The position numbers and the translations under genes are program-made. Shown in pieces: positions 1 to 9,363 of a stretch of DNA of 64,000 nucleotides. The stretch comes from Bdellovibrionales bacterium (GTDB lineage Bacteria; Bdellovibrionota; Bdellovibrionia; Bdellovibrionales; Bdellovibrionaceae). The notes below the pieces were generated by a model. It ran no database searches. It was given only the letters and a program-made list of their open reading frames with translations, and was not told the origin of the DNA. The stretch spans positions 781,626-845,625 of the forward strand of contig JAFEAQ010000011.1 in the NCBI GenBank assembly GCA_018266295.1, written 5' to 3'. How positions within the stretch are numbered: position 1 is the stretch's first letter; each line of letters opens with the position of its first letter.

Positions 1-179
1 AGCACGCGAGACTTAACCATCAAATTATGCATTTTCAGCAAAAGTTCTTCAGACAATCCGCCAAAATCAGATTTGGATTTTTTAGGAGCAGCCTTCTTAG
101 CCTTCACCGCTGACTTGGCTACAACAGCCTTCGCCGGCGCCTTAGCTTTGGCACTGGATTTCGTGGTCTTTTTAGACAT
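1..179 (-). CDS. N-terminal part of a protein with a Lys/Ala-rich leader (truncated by window edge)
   Basis: An ATG at 177-179 (minus strand) is preceded by GGAG at a good distance and opens a frame that runs off the left edge. The visible 59 residues begin with about 38 residues made almost only of Lys, Ala, Ser, Thr, Val and Pro, followed by a more ordinary stretch containing LSEELLLKMHNLMVKSRV. That second part resembles the first helix of 2-oxoacid dehydrogenase E1 alpha subunits, but too little is visible to name it; this is a guess. The basic leader is like the tail of the protein at 23577-24122. The gene is certain as a reading frame, its product is not. Confidence 0.6.
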   Translation of the reverse strand, partial: MSKKTTKSSAKAKAPAKAVVAKSAVKAKKAAPKKSKSDFGGLSEELLLKMHNLMVKSRV

Positions 180-508
180 TTCTATGAGCCTCCAAAAGTA
201 GAAATATCTAAGCGATAACGAGGGCTTTTGTCGCGCAATAATCGCAATAATGCAATAAGTCGTCACCCCCAAAACCTACCCGGAAAGCCGATTAAGCCGC
301 CAAAGAAGAGTAAACAAGCACTGAGCCCAAGAAAATTTATGGGGCTGATGTAAATTTAGAGTAAAGGCCTTGGGGAACTGCCTTGCAGTCCAGGTTAATC
401 AAAAACTTCTCAAGATCTTAGGCTCACGTAAGGGTCTAGATTCCGTGCATAAATCTAATTTATTTATAGAACTATCCGATAAAAAAGAGACAGGTCATGG
501 AGAGAAAA
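180..508. other. Intergenic region between divergent genes
   Basis: No convincing gene. The region separates the minus-strand gene at the left edge from the plus-strand lipoprotein. The only structure I see is three copies of GCAATAA at 235-241, 244-250 and 252-258, close to helical spacing, which could be an operator or chance in AT-rich sequence. A possible reading frame from 370 is out of frame with the lipoprotein and lacks a ribosome binding site. Confidence 0.4.
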
Positions 509-1087
509 ATGAAACTAATTTCAACTTTGGCCCTAATACTCCTATTCTCAGTTGCGTGTGGAAAATTGAAAACTTCCGACGAAAGCTCAAACTCAACTGA
601 GAATATGAACACGGCAATCAAAGTCTATACCAAAGACGGCGTACTTCTTGGAAAGTATATCGGTATGTTAGTAGGCTCCAACGCGTCGGTCGTTTTACAA
701 TTCACAGATGGCGGTTTGGGAAATATCGACACTACACTGGGCACCCCTACGGGCTACTTTTCGACCTATTTCGATATTTCAACTACATTCTCTTGTTTCT
801 ATAAAACATCTAACGCCTCTGGGGCTTGCTACACGCCTGTTGATACACTCGGCTCCGTTCAAAGAAATGCAATTTTTTTTGATGGCACAAGCTTTTACAA
901 ATATACCGGCCAAGAACCTACCGAAAGTATCACGTACGCATATATTTGTTCTTACTATCCATATAATACAACACCAAGTTGTGGTGCTGCGACGGGAACT
1001 ATTACGAAAGCTGCTCATCTTACGACTCCATGGTCGCTTCCAAGTGGTCTAAGCTTTCCTCTGTATAATCTCATTATCGGATTTTAG
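509..1087 (+). CDS. Small lipoprotein of unknown function
   Basis: A 192-residue protein starting MKLIST, with a hydrophobic signal segment ending in a lipobox (FSVAC, Cys at residue 17), so it should be lipid-modified and anchored in an envelope membrane. After the Cys comes a short Ser/Asn/Thr-rich linker, then a Tyr/Thr/Gly-rich domain with four further cysteines that may form disulfides. An ATG exists four codons upstream at 497, but GGAGAG at 499-504 sits ideally for the ATG at 509, so I use that. The stop abuts the start of the next gene, which implies one transcript with coupled translation. I do not recognise the family. Confidence 0.75.
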   Translation: MKLISTLALILLFSVACGKLKTSDESSNSTENMNTAIKVYTKDGVLLGKYIGMLVGSNASVVLQFTDGGLGNIDTTLGTPTGYFSTYFDISTTFSCFYKTSNASGACYTPVDTLGSVQRNAIFFDGTSFYKYTGQEPTESITYAYICSYYPYNTTPSCGAATGTITKAAHLTTPWSLPSGLSFPLYNLIIGF

Positions 1088-1594
1088 ATGAAGTCTCTGG
1101 TTTTTTTCCTTTTCGTTGCCATTCCAAGTTTCGCGCTCGCAAGTCAGCAGATTTCGACAAAAGCCATTCCTGAAAATGGATTCTTAGTACGTCTTAGTTA
1201 TCTTGATATAGGCCAAAACAACGGAGGCCATCTATCAACAGGCGTCGTTGAAAGTGGAGTGCGTGGTTGGTTTAATCCGAGCTACTATTACGCAGGGGTT
1301 ATAGGTGCCTATCCGCTACAACTCGATGATAAAGAAGGGAACGTTGTTGGTGGCACGTTCTCGCTAGGCCTTGGTTGGAGTTGGGATCGTAAGATTTTAC
1401 TAGAGTCGGGCCTCGACTATCACACATGGGGCGGAGCTATTAATGCAACAACGGGTCTGTACGGCAAAATCATCATGCCTTTCAAGACCGACGGCTCAAC
1501 GGATTTCTTTATCGGCCTCAGCGTTTTCGGCAGCACTGCTCCGATAGCACCGCAGTCACTCATTCAACTCGGTATTAGCCAAGTTTTTAAATAA
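1088..1594 (+). CDS. Exported barrel-like protein
   Basis: A 168-residue protein with a clear signal peptide (hydrophobic core at residues 3-15, likely cleavage after ALA near residue 18). The mature part alternates polar and aromatic/glycine residues in short strands, and ends in Val-Phe-Lys, similar to small outer-membrane barrels or their periplasmic relatives. It starts immediately after the stop of the lipoprotein gene, so the two are probably made together and may act together at the cell surface. Function unknown. Confidence 0.75.
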   Translation: MKSLVFFLFVAIPSFALASQQISTKAIPENGFLVRLSYLDIGQNNGGHLSTGVVESGVRGWFNPSYYYAGVIGAYPLQLDDKEGNVVGGTFSLGLGWSWDRKILLESGLDYHTWGGAINATTGLYGKIIMPFKTDGSTDFFIGLSVFGSTAPIAPQSLIQLGISQVFK

Positions 1595-1602
1595 CCAAAA
1601 AA

Positions 1603-1628
1603 AAGCCCCAGGATCACTCCCAGGGCTT
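1603..1628. terminator. Hairpin terminator between convergent genes
   Basis: AAGCCC at the left arm pairs with GGGCTT at the right arm, with GG/CC inside. On the minus strand the stem is followed by a run of eight T, so it should end transcription of the protease gene. On the plus strand the trailing sequence is a weaker T-rich stretch. Confidence 0.7.
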
Positions 1629-1655
1629 CACAAGTTTTACTTTATCTACCAGCTC

Positions 1656-3674
1656 TTAATTCGCCGCCTGCTTGCCAGTGGGCTGAGCCGCCTCCGACTC
1701 CATCAAATCCATCAACACATTCGTTGCTTCATTGATATCCGGACGCTTCAGGTATTCTTTGTTCTTCTGATCTTTATTGCCGTAACGAGCCACTTTTTCT
1801 TTTTCTTTTTTATTCTTAGTCTCGTTTTTATCTTTCAGAACTTCGCTCACTTTGATCAACTTGCCGCGAGCTTTTGCCTTCTTCAACTCATCTTCAATCT
1901 TCTTGAAGTCTTCGCTTTTCTCAACGCGAGCCACTGACTTTTCACGCAGAGATTTGATCCACTCAGGCTTGAGCATTGACCAAGCGCCTGGACCTTCTTT
2001 CACGTAAGCTTCAGGTGACAAGAATGGAGCGATCTTTTGCGGTGGCAAAGAATAATCTAAGAACTTCTCACCGATATCGTCCGTGCTGTAAGGGCCTGGC
2101 AATACAACGTCGGCTTCAACACCGCGGTGCTGAGTTGAGTTACCGCCTGGCACGAAGAACATGCCGACCGTTACTTTCAAAGCGCCCAAGTTGTTTGGCA
2201 TTGGCAAAACGGATTGAACAGAGCCTTTACCGAACGTGTGGTCACCACCAACGATGACAGCACGTTTGTAATCTTGCAAAGTACCAGCGACGATCTCAGA
2301 AGCAGAAGCACTGATACGGCTTGTGAGAAGAACCAAAGGTCCCGCCCAGTCTACTGCAGGATCTGTATCACTCAGCGTCTGTTCACCACGGCTTGCATCG
2401 CGCGAAGATTGTTTTACGACGTTACCCGTTTTAAAGAAAAGACCTGCGATTTTCACAGCGTCTTCCAAGCTACCGCCACCGTTGTTAGAAAGATCAAGAA
2501 CCAACCCGTCGACTTTCTTTTCGTTAGCTTCTTTGATGATCTTTTTCAGGTCAGCAGCAGAAGAACGGCCGCCACGGCGAGAGTCCGCGTAGAATGAAGG
2601 GAAGTTGATGATACCGATCTTCTTCTTTTTACCGTTGATCTCTTTATCTTGGTAAATGATAGAAGCTGCTTCGTCTTCCAAGTTTACTTTTTCCCGAGTC
2701 AAAGAAACATCAAGACGCTGTTTGCTTTCACCTTTTTTGCGAAGGATCGTCAAACGAACTTTCGTTCCCTTAGCGCCACGGATTTTCTTAACCACATCTT
2801 TCAAATCCATGTCGATCACATTTTCCATCGCGCCTTTTTCTTGGCCGACAGCGATGATCTTATCTTGTGGCTCGATCAAACCCGATTTCGCAGCAGCACC
2901 GCCCGGAACCAATTGTTCAACAACCGTGAAGCCGTCCTGAGAAGAAAGTGTCGCGCCGATACCTTCCAAAGACAAACGCATTTGGATCTCGAAGTCTTCC
3001 AAGCTGTCGCGAGAAAAGAAACTTGAATGTGGATCCAAAGCTCTTGCGAAACTGTCCAAATAGTCTGAGTACAAATCAGTTTCTTTGGTATCTTGCAAGC
3101 GCTTCACTGCGCGATCATAGGTCTTGATCACATTTTTCTTCGCTTCATCCATCTTCATGTCCGTCGCCTGGTAATTCGCGATCTGGAAGTGGATGTATTT
3201 TTTCATGAAATCATTAGCTTCATCAGTGTTTTTAGGAAAAGGCTTTTTATCTGGGTCGAATGTAAACTCAGTCTTTGGATCAAACTTGTAGTCTTTACCC
3301 AAGAACGTTTTTGCGAAGGCGGCACGTTCTTCAGCACGCTTCACCAACAACTTCTGCGTTTCAGTCAAGAATGCGCAGTCTTTGTTTTTTGTTTTTTCAA
3401 ACAGGTTGGACATCCAGCCTTTGATTTGATCGATATCCGTTGAAAGTAAATAGATTTTCGAAGGGTCAATACGCTTGATATATTGCTCGACAGTGTGGTT
3501 TGCCAATTCAGCGTCGCGATTTGCGTAGCGAATGTGGTTTGCAAGGAAACCGCCTTCGATGGCGCTCAGATACCGACACTCAAGATCGTCTTTGCCTTGT
3601 GCGTATGAGTTTGAAGTGAGGAACAAAAAAGATCCCGCTAGAACAAGCGAGGCGATGCCTTTGAATGAGCCCAT
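1656..3674 (-). CDS. prc: Tail-specific (C-terminal processing) protease Prc/CtpA
   Basis: A 672-residue periplasmic serine protease of family S41A, close in length to E. coli Prc (682). Order: signal peptide ending near SYA-Q (residue 26), an N-terminal helical domain with the DPHSSFFS motif near 215, a PDZ domain (about 235-325), the S41 catalytic core with the SASASE motif at 455-460 carrying the nucleophile, FGKG with the general-base lysine at 483, and a Lys-rich C-terminal domain as in Prc. The spacing from the middle serine of SASAS to the lysine is 26 rather than the usual 25, through one extra residue in the GGDHTFGKG loop. Known relatives trim lipoproteins, peptidoglycan hydrolases and C-terminal tails. 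Gene stands alone, 113 bases after the HAD gene, with its own terminator. Confidence 0.95.
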   Translation of the reverse strand: MGSFKGIASLVLAGSFLFLTSNSYAQGKDDLECRYLSAIEGGFLANHIRYANRDAELANHTVEQYIKRIDPSKIYLLSTDIDQIKGWMSNLFEKTKNKDCAFLTETQKLLVKRAEERAAFAKTFLGKDYKFDPKTEFTFDPDKKPFPKNTDEANDFMKKYIHFQIANYQATDMKMDEAKKNVIKTYDRAVKRLQDTKETDLYSDYLDSFARALDPHSSFFSRDSLEDFEIQMRLSLEGIGATLSSQDGFTVVEQLVPGGAAAKSGLIEPQDKIIAVGQEKGAMENVIDMDLKDVVKKIRGAKGTKVRLTILRKKGESKQRLDVSLTREKVNLEDEAASIIYQDKEINGKKKKIGIINFPSFYADSRRGGRSSAADLKKIIKEANEKKVDGLVLDLSNNGGGSLEDAVKIAGLFFKTGNVVKQSSRDASRGEQTLSDTDPAVDWAGPLVLLTSRISASASEIVAGTLQDYKRAVIVGGDHTFGKGSVQSVLPMPNNLGALKVTVGMFFVPGGNSTQHRGVEADVVLPGPYSTDDIGEKFLDYSLPPQKIAPFLSPEAYVKEGPGAWSMLKPEWIKSLREKSVARVEKSEDFKKIEDELKKAKARGKLIKVSEVLKDKNETKNKKEKEKVARYGNKDQKNKEYLKRPDINEATNVLMDLMESEAAQPTGKQAAN

Positions 3675-3787
3675 GTATATCCTTCCTATGGTCTACCTGT
3701 AAGGTCGATCTACTTAGGATAGCAAATATCTAAGCGAGATCATTCAAATTATCGGCTAAACAAAGAAAAAGAATAGTCGGCTATGCG

Positions 3788-4690
3788 TTAGGACTTATGT
3801 CTATCAACATCAAACAAATTGAGCTGATTTACAGACACAGAGTCACCAACTTTAGGCTCGGTTCCGTGACGAGTGATCTCGTGTTTGACGAAATTGCCAT
3901 CGTGAGTAGCAATCAAAAAGAAAGACATTTCAGGATAATCCGCCTTCAAACGAATCATCTCTTCCGCGATCAATTGAATATTCTTGGGATCATCGTCAGA
4001 CATTCCAAAGCGGTGGTGTGGACTGTGGCCGTATACTTCCAAGGCTCTTTCCACACTTGCGCGAATCGCTTTTTGTTTTAACTGAGCCGCATTCATCGTC
4101 AGATTCGCGTCGCCGAGCACGTGACGAGTGGCTTTGTGATTCACAGGGAACACGCTTAAGTAATTCGGCTCATGTGGAAGAAACTGACGATCCACGAAGA
4201 GCTGAATCCCCGCCTTCAAGGTTTCTGGGTGATGACCGCGGGCCGTGATCACTGAAATGGGACGACGGTTAAAAGTTGCGTGGTAGAAGCACTGCCAAGA
4301 AGGACCTTTCCACTGAACATCCGGAAAGCCCAACGCCTCCGCCAAATCTTGCACGAAGATCTGTTTTTTGCCTTCGAGTTTTTCAATATCACTGATGTTG
4401 ATGTCACGGAAATTACGGTACGTCCCTGTCTCATCGTCAAAACGAACTTCGTAGTCCTGGAAGGGACCCGGTTCGCCAATGATGGAGTGAATTTTCGCGT
4501 ATTCGCCACTCCCCACACGTAGCTCCTCGCCGGTGGTTTTGTGGAATAGAATTAACGGAGTCGAAAGAAAGGCAATATTATCGTCGAAGTCGAAGAAATA
4601 GAAACTACGCCCACCTAAGTGATGATTTCTGTCTTTTTCTTGGAGCCGTTGAATCCCCAGTTCCAACTGCCCCTTGTGGGAGTTCGTCAT
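3788..4690 (-). CDS. HAD-like hydrolase family protein
   Basis: A 300-residue cytosolic protein. Residues 29-40 contain FYFFDFDDNIAFL, matching HAD motif I (DxD) but with Asn where Thr or Val is usual. VITARG near residue 148 matches motif II (Ser/Thr after a hydrophobic strand) and MSDDDPKNI near 230 matches the acidic motif IV. This makes a phosphatase or phosphotransferase likely; the substrate is unknown. It follows the barrel-like gene by 18 bases and topA beyond it, so the three are probably cotranscribed. The start is supported by its position just after the upstream stop. Confidence 0.75.
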   Translation of the reverse strand: MTNSHKGQLELGIQRLQEKDRNHHLGGRSFYFFDFDDNIAFLSTPLILFHKTTGEELRVGSGEYAKIHSIIGEPGPFQDYEVRFDDETGTYRNFRDINISDIEKLEGKKQIFVQDLAEALGFPDVQWKGPSWQCFYHATFNRRPISVITARGHHPETLKAGIQLFVDRQFLPHEPNYLSVFPVNHKATRHVLGDANLTMNAAQLKQKAIRASVERALEVYGHSPHHRFGMSDDDPKNIQLIAEEMIRLKADYPEMSFFLIATHDGNFVKHEITRHGTEPKVGDSVSVNQLNLFDVDRHKS

Positions 4691-4708
4691 AACAAAACCT
4701 CAAGGGCT

Positions 4709-5326
4709 TTAGAACACGATCCCGAGGGCCACCGAAGCGCCAAAGCCGTTTGCGTTGGCCTTTTCCATATCATCGATATCACTCTGAACCTGTGTGCCGT
4801 AGCTACGTCTGATAGAAGGCTTTTGTACCATGACTCGGTATCCCACATCTAGGGTGAGTGAAAAAAACTCCCGGTAAATAGAGCGAAAAGCAAGCCCGGG
4901 AAGGATGTACATCGAATTGCCCTGATCGTAATAGGTGTCAGCTCCGTTATGGGTGTAGGTTTTACGACCGCCATTTGCGTAATAGAGGTTCCCACCGGCT
5001 AATACTTGGCCATGGCAAGAAAAGGCAAAGAAACAGGTGGTTTTAGGCCAATTATACAAGAAGTAGTTTGCTCCGCCGGTAAAGAACCAGCCTAAACTAT
5101 CCACCCCTGTTCCGGCATTCCACTCCCAGATGTCATTGACGGCATTTCGATAGGTTACAGCACTGGTTCCCGTCGATGAAGAAAACCCGGTAAAAGTAAA
5201 ATCAATCCCCTGCCAAGCCTTCACTTGGCGGTATTTTTTAGCCTCTTTTTCAGGATCAACCCACGCATGAGCAAGAGAGGCTGCAAAGAACGAAAATACC
5301 AACAGGACTGCAAATACTCTATTCAT
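4709..5326 (-). CDS. Exported outer-membrane barrel-like protein
   Basis: A 205-residue protein with a typical signal peptide (cleavage after AHA near residue 21). The mature part is rich in Gly, Tyr, Phe and Asn in alternating strands and ends in Val-Phe, the usual C-terminal aromatic of outer-membrane barrels. Two cysteines are close together in the middle (CFFAFSC). It starts 12 bases after topA with AAGGA upstream of the ATG, so it is likely in the topA transcript. Function unknown. Confidence 0.75.
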   Translation of the reverse strand: MNRVFAVLLVFSFFAASLAHAWVDPEKEAKKYRQVKAWQGIDFTFTGFSSSTGTSAVTYRNAVNDIWEWNAGTGVDSLGWFFTGGANYFLYNWPKTTCFFAFSCHGQVLAGGNLYYANGGRKTYTHNGADTYYDQGNSMYILPGLAFRSIYREFFSLTLDVGYRVMVQKPSIRRSYGTQVQSDIDDMEKANANGFGASVALGIVF

Positions 5327-5337
5327 TCCGGAGTTCC

Positions 5338-8031
5338 TTATTTCTTAGCTTTTTTACGAGTAACCACTTTCGCCACTTGAAGCTGCTGAGCTTTTTCAGA
5401 CTTACCAACCTTCTTAGCTGCTTTCGGCGTCGCTGCTTTTTTCGGAGCGGCGGTTTTTTTAGCCTTTCCTTTAGACTTCGTCGAAGTCGTACCAGCTTTG
5501 TCGTTGATAAGCTCAATCGCCTGCTCAAGTGTCACAGTTTCTACCGTCGCACCTTCAGGCAAAGACACATTCGTCTTTCCTGATTTGATGTAAGGACCAT
5601 AAGGACCGTTGTAGATCTGAATCGCCTGCTCAGTGCCTGGATGCACACCCAAGTCTTTCAACGGAGCTGCTTTACCACGGCCTTTTTTCGGCGTGCTCAA
5701 CATCTCGAGAGCTCGCTCGAGTGTGATAGTGAAAATGCTTTCGCCTTTTGGAATAGAACGGTAATCGCCATCACAAACAACGAACGGACCGAAGCGGCCA
5801 AGACCCGCTTTGATCTCTTTACCCGTGCCAGGATGAGTGCCGAGAGTTTTCGGTAATTGCAAAAGCTCAAGAGCTATCGGCAAAGTCACGTCTTCAGGCT
5901 GCACACCTGGAGGCAGTGAAGCGCGTTTTGGTTTGTCCGTATCACCCACATCGCCCAACTGAACGTAAGGCCCATAGCGACCGTTTAAAACGTAAATCGG
6001 CTGATCGGTTGCAGGGTCTTTACCAAGAGCATCTGCACCGTTGATTTTTTGATCGATGAGCTTTTCTGCGATTTCCGGAGTGATATCCGCCGGAGATTCG
6101 CTCTCTGGCAAAGACGCACTGACATCCTGACCATCACGTTGTGTGGTGAGGTAAGCGCCGTAACGACCGACGTGGAAAGCATATTTTTCCATGCCTTCGA
6201 GTTTGATCGTACGTGCATCTTCTGGATCAATTTTGTCAGCTTGTTCTTCGACTTGCTCTTTCAAACCTTTCGGTCCGAAGTAAATCGATTTCAAATATTT
6301 TTCGAGCTCCAAATCGCCATCAGCGATTCCGTCGAGTGATCTTTCCATTTCAGAAGTGAATCCGAGATCCACGTACTGAGGAAGGTAACGACTGAGGAGT
6401 TTTGAAACAACCATCGCCGTGAATGTCGGAATCAGAGCGGTCCCCTGCTTACGAACATAACCACGATCAATGATGGTACCGATAACCGACGCGTATGTTG
6501 ACGGACGGCCGATACCTTCTTTTTCCATCGTTTGTACGAGACTGGCCTCAGTGAAACGCGCTGGTGGTTTTGTTTCGTGTGAAGTTGGGTCAGCTTTCGC
6601 GCATTTGACGCTATCTTTGACTTTCAACGCCGGCAAGCGCACTTCGCGCTCTGCCAAGTCTGCTTCAGGATCATCGCTGCCTTCCACGTAGGCGCGGAGA
6701 AAGCCCGGGAATTCAATCGTCATTCCCGATGCGCCGAAGAGGGCTTCTTCAACCTGAATTTTTGCACTCACTTGTTTCTGGCGAGCATCCACCATTTGGC
6801 TGGCGATCGTACGCTTCCAGATCATATCGTAAAGTTTAAACTGAGTGCCTGTCAGACCCGTTTCATCCGGATCCACGAAGCTCACTCCCGCTGGACGGAT
6901 GGCTTCATGGGCCTCTTGCGCGCCTTTGACTTTCTTCGCAGCATAGAAGCGCGGAGCATCCGGAAGATACTCTTTGCCGTACTTGCTTTGAATGCCATTG
7001 CGAGACGCTGTGATCGCCTCGTTCGACAAGAATGTCGAATCTGTTCTCATGTAAGTGATGAAACCTTGCTCGTAAAGCTTCTGCGCCACTTGCATCGTCT
7101 CGCGCGAACTCAAGCCCATTTTTCTATTGGCTTCCTGTTGCAAAGTCGACGTGATGAACGGAGCTGCCGGGCGACGAGTCGTTGGCTTTTCCTCAACGTC
7201 TGTCACAGTCCATGCGCCGGTTTTAATCGCAGCTGCAAGGTCTTTGGCTCTTTTTTCATCGAGGACCAAAACATCTTTACCGGCAACAAGCTTACCTGTT
7301 GTACCGTCGAAATCTTTACCAGTCGCTACACGCTGTGATTTCACATTTTGCAAACGGGCTTCGAATTCAACGCCGTCTTTTTGCAAGTTCGCAAGGATGC
7401 CCCAGTAACTGGAGCTTTTGAAACGGATGCGCTCGTGTTCGCGTTCAACAATCAACCGAACCGCCACCGATTGCACACGGCCTGCTGACAAACCGTAAGC
7501 CACTTTTTTCCATAGCAGCGGAGAAATCGTGTAACCCACCAAACGATCCAGAACACGGCGGGCTTCTTGAGCCTTCACAAGATTAAAATCAATCTCGCGC
7601 GTGTCACTCAGAGATTTTTGGATCGCGTCTTTCGTGATCTCATGGAACACCATTCGCTTGGTTGGAACTTTTGGCTTCAAAACTTCCAGCAAGTGCCAGC
7701 TAATACTTTCCCCTTCGCGGTCTTCGTCCGTCGCGAGATAAAGCTCTGCGGCTTCTTCAAGTTTGTCTTTGAGATTCTTAACAACTTTCGTTTTGTCTTT
7801 TGGAACACAGTAAAGAGGCTCGAAGTTTTTATCGACGTTCACGCCGAGCTGAGCCCATTTCTCTTTCTTTACTTTTTCAGGAATGTCTTTTGCTGATTGC
7901 GGCAAATCACGGATGTGGCCCATGCAAGACTCAACCACATAATCCTTCCCGAGGAATTTACGAATGGTTTTGGCCTTGGTCGGAGACTCTACTACTACTA
8001 ATTTAATACCATCTGCTGATTTCTTCGCCAT
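5338..8031 (-). CDS. topA: DNA topoisomerase I
   Basis: An 897-residue type IA topoisomerase that relaxes negative supercoils. The TOPRIM domain is at the N terminus (VVVESPTKAKTI near residue 12, acidic DEDREGE near 102). The catalytic tyrosine is Y327 in GFITYMRTDS (Y319 in E. coli). The C-terminal third has no zinc-finger cysteine sets; it carries four short repeats of the type GRYGxY/GRFGPF/GPYGPY, the repeat family found in many non-enteric TopA proteins. It ends in a strongly basic Lys/Ala/Pro tail of about 45 residues that probably adds DNA contact. Head of a minus-strand run with the barrel-like and HAD genes. Confidence 0.97.
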   Translation of the reverse strand: MAKKSADGIKLVVVESPTKAKTIRKFLGKDYVVESCMGHIRDLPQSAKDIPEKVKKEKWAQLGVNVDKNFEPLYCVPKDKTKVVKNLKDKLEEAAELYLATDEDREGESISWHLLEVLKPKVPTKRMVFHEITKDAIQKSLSDTREIDFNLVKAQEARRVLDRLVGYTISPLLWKKVAYGLSAGRVQSVAVRLIVEREHERIRFKSSSYWGILANLQKDGVEFEARLQNVKSQRVATGKDFDGTTGKLVAGKDVLVLDEKRAKDLAAAIKTGAWTVTDVEEKPTTRRPAAPFITSTLQQEANRKMGLSSRETMQVAQKLYEQGFITYMRTDSTFLSNEAITASRNGIQSKYGKEYLPDAPRFYAAKKVKGAQEAHEAIRPAGVSFVDPDETGLTGTQFKLYDMIWKRTIASQMVDARQKQVSAKIQVEEALFGASGMTIEFPGFLRAYVEGSDDPEADLAEREVRLPALKVKDSVKCAKADPTSHETKPPARFTEASLVQTMEKEGIGRPSTYASVIGTIIDRGYVRKQGTALIPTFTAMVVSKLLSRYLPQYVDLGFTSEMERSLDGIADGDLELEKYLKSIYFGPKGLKEQVEEQADKIDPEDARTIKLEGMEKYAFHVGRYGAYLTTQRDGQDVSASLPESESPADITPEIAEKLIDQKINGADALGKDPATDQPIYVLNGRYGPYVQLGDVGDTDKPKRASLPPGVQPEDVTLPIALELLQLPKTLGTHPGTGKEIKAGLGRFGPFVVCDGDYRSIPKGESIFTITLERALEMLSTPKKGRGKAAPLKDLGVHPGTEQAIQIYNGPYGPYIKSGKTNVSLPEGATVETVTLEQAIELINDKAGTTSTKSKGKAKKTAAPKKAATPKAAKKVGKSEKAQQLQVAKVVTRKKAKK

Positions 8032-8155
8032 TTTTTACACCTTCATCATGTGCAGGCACTACTAATATATAGACAAACCATGAAGCCGATTCTCCAACTG
8101 CGCAAGTACAAATTTTGACTTTGCGCTTCCTAAGGTCGCCGACTATCATCGATTC

Positions 8156-8908
8156 ATGCCGAAAATAAAATTTCTTCTAACTGATATCGACGACACTTTG
8201 ACCGACGAAGGTCTTTTAGGACCCGAAGCCTACGAGTCCTTGTGGAGTTTGCATCGAGCTGGTGTGCATGTGGTTCCAATTACTGGACGTCCTGCCGGGT
8301 GGTGCGAAATGATCGCGCGACAGTGGCCTGTGAGCGGAGTCGTTGGAGAAAATGGCGGATTTTATTTTCGCTACCACAACAGAAAGATGCTCCGTCATTT
8401 TTTCTTCGATGAGAAAGCACAGAAAGCCAATCGAGAAAAACTCAACAAGTTAGAGACCGAAATTCTCGCGAAGGTTCCGGGCTGCGCTTTGGCGAGCGAT
8501 CAGTTCTGTCGCTTGATGGATCTTGCTATTGATTTCTGCGAAGATGTTCCCGCACTTTCAAAACCGGAAGTGCAAAAGATCGTGGACATCTTCCATCAGC
8601 ATGGAGCTCAAGCCAAAGTTTCTTCGATTCACGTGAACGGCTGGTTCGGCACTTACGACAAACTCACGATGACTCTGACGATGTTACAAAAAGAATTCGG
8701 TGTGAGCGCTGAAGAGGCAAAAAAAGTTTGTGCGTTTAGTGGTGACTCTCCAAACGACGAGCCGATGTTTGGCTATTTCCCACATTCCTATGCCGTTGCA
8801 AATATCCAGAACTTTATCAACGATATCAAACAAAAACCCGCCCACATCATGAAATCACGCGGTGGTTTGGGTTTTGCTGAAATTGCTAAAATTATTTTGG
8901 CTGGTTAG
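8156..8908 (+). CDS. HAD-IIB family phosphatase
   Basis: A 250-residue HAD-superfamily hydrolase. Motif I is LLTDIDDTLTDEG at residues 6-18, motif II is PITGRP near 41, the conserved lysine is probably in DKLTMTLTML, and motif IV is FSGDSPNDEPMFG near 198. The layout with a cap between motifs II and III fits the IIB (Cof-like, sugar-phosphate phosphatase) group; mannosyl-3-phosphoglycerate and sucrose phosphatases are relatives, but I cannot name the substrate. Divergent from topA, and its stop overlaps the stop of the next, convergent gene by four bases. Confidence 0.85.
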   Translation: MPKIKFLLTDIDDTLTDEGLLGPEAYESLWSLHRAGVHVVPITGRPAGWCEMIARQWPVSGVVGENGGFYFRYHNRKMLRHFFFDEKAQKANREKLNKLETEILAKVPGCALASDQFCRLMDLAIDFCEDVPALSKPEVQKIVDIFHQHGAQAKVSSIHVNGWFGTYDKLTMTLTMLQKEFGVSAEEAKKVCAFSGDSPNDEPMFGYFPHSYAVANIQNFINDIKQKPAHIMKSRGGLGFAEIAKIILAG

Positions 8909-9312
8909 TCGACAGCAGTCACTTTGATGCCGGCTTTGAGGAGAGCTTCTGTAAAGAAGCCGTTGCCCTCAACAGTCTTGCCGCTGAAAGAACCGTCGTA
9001 AATGATACCTACGCCGCAAGATGGGGACTTGGATTTCAGATAAGCCTCTGTCGCGCCATTTTCTAAGGCGACCTTCAAAGCAACGTCAGCGCCTGCGATA
9101 AATTGCGCGGTCACATCGGCACCTTGATTGGTCACTACACGGCCATTTTGAATTTCAGACGGCGGACGAGGCGTAGAAAGCCCGCCCATTTGCTCCGGAC
9201 AAACGGCCACAGCTTCGCCCTTCTCGACCCATTCACGGATCTGAGCGCGCTCTTTGGCTTGGCAATCGAAGCGGCAGGGAACACCCGCCAGACAGGCTGA
9301 AACGACTTTCAT
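8905..9312 (-). CDS. DUF523 family protein, TudS-like
   Basis: A 135-residue protein of the DUF523 family. The signature ACLAGVPCRFDC at the N terminus, VCPEQMGGLSTPRPP near residues 37-51 and KSKSPSCGVG near 93-102 hold the conserved cysteines. In the characterised member TudS, three cysteines bind a [4Fe-4S] cluster and the enzyme removes sulfur from thiouracil; assigning the same reaction here is inference from family. Transcribed after the tldD-pmbA terminator, probably from its own promoter, and convergent with the HAD gene with overlapping stops. Confidence 0.85.
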   Translation of the reverse strand: MKVVSACLAGVPCRFDCQAKERAQIREWVEKGEAVAVCPEQMGGLSTPRPPSEIQNGRVVTNQGADVTAQFIAGADVALKVALENGATEAYLKSKSPSCGVGIIYDGSFSGKTVEGNGFFTEALLKAGIKVTAVD

Positions 9313-9331
9313 AGAGACAATATAAAAGAAA

Positions 9332-9354
9332 AGGGGGCTTGTTAAAAGCCCCCT
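9332..9354 (-). terminator. Terminator of the tldD-pmbA operon
   Basis: AGGGGGCTT and AAGCCCCCT form a nine-base-pair stem with a five-base loop. Read on the minus strand it is followed by TTTTCTTTT, a good intrinsic terminator just beyond the pmbA stop. Confidence 0.85.
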
Positions 9355-9363
9355 GTAAAAGCT

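Noticed and set aside
370-600. 76-residue reading frame before the first lipoprotein
   Set aside because: No ribosome site, overlaps the lipoprotein gene in another frame, and the lipoprotein has a much better start and signal.
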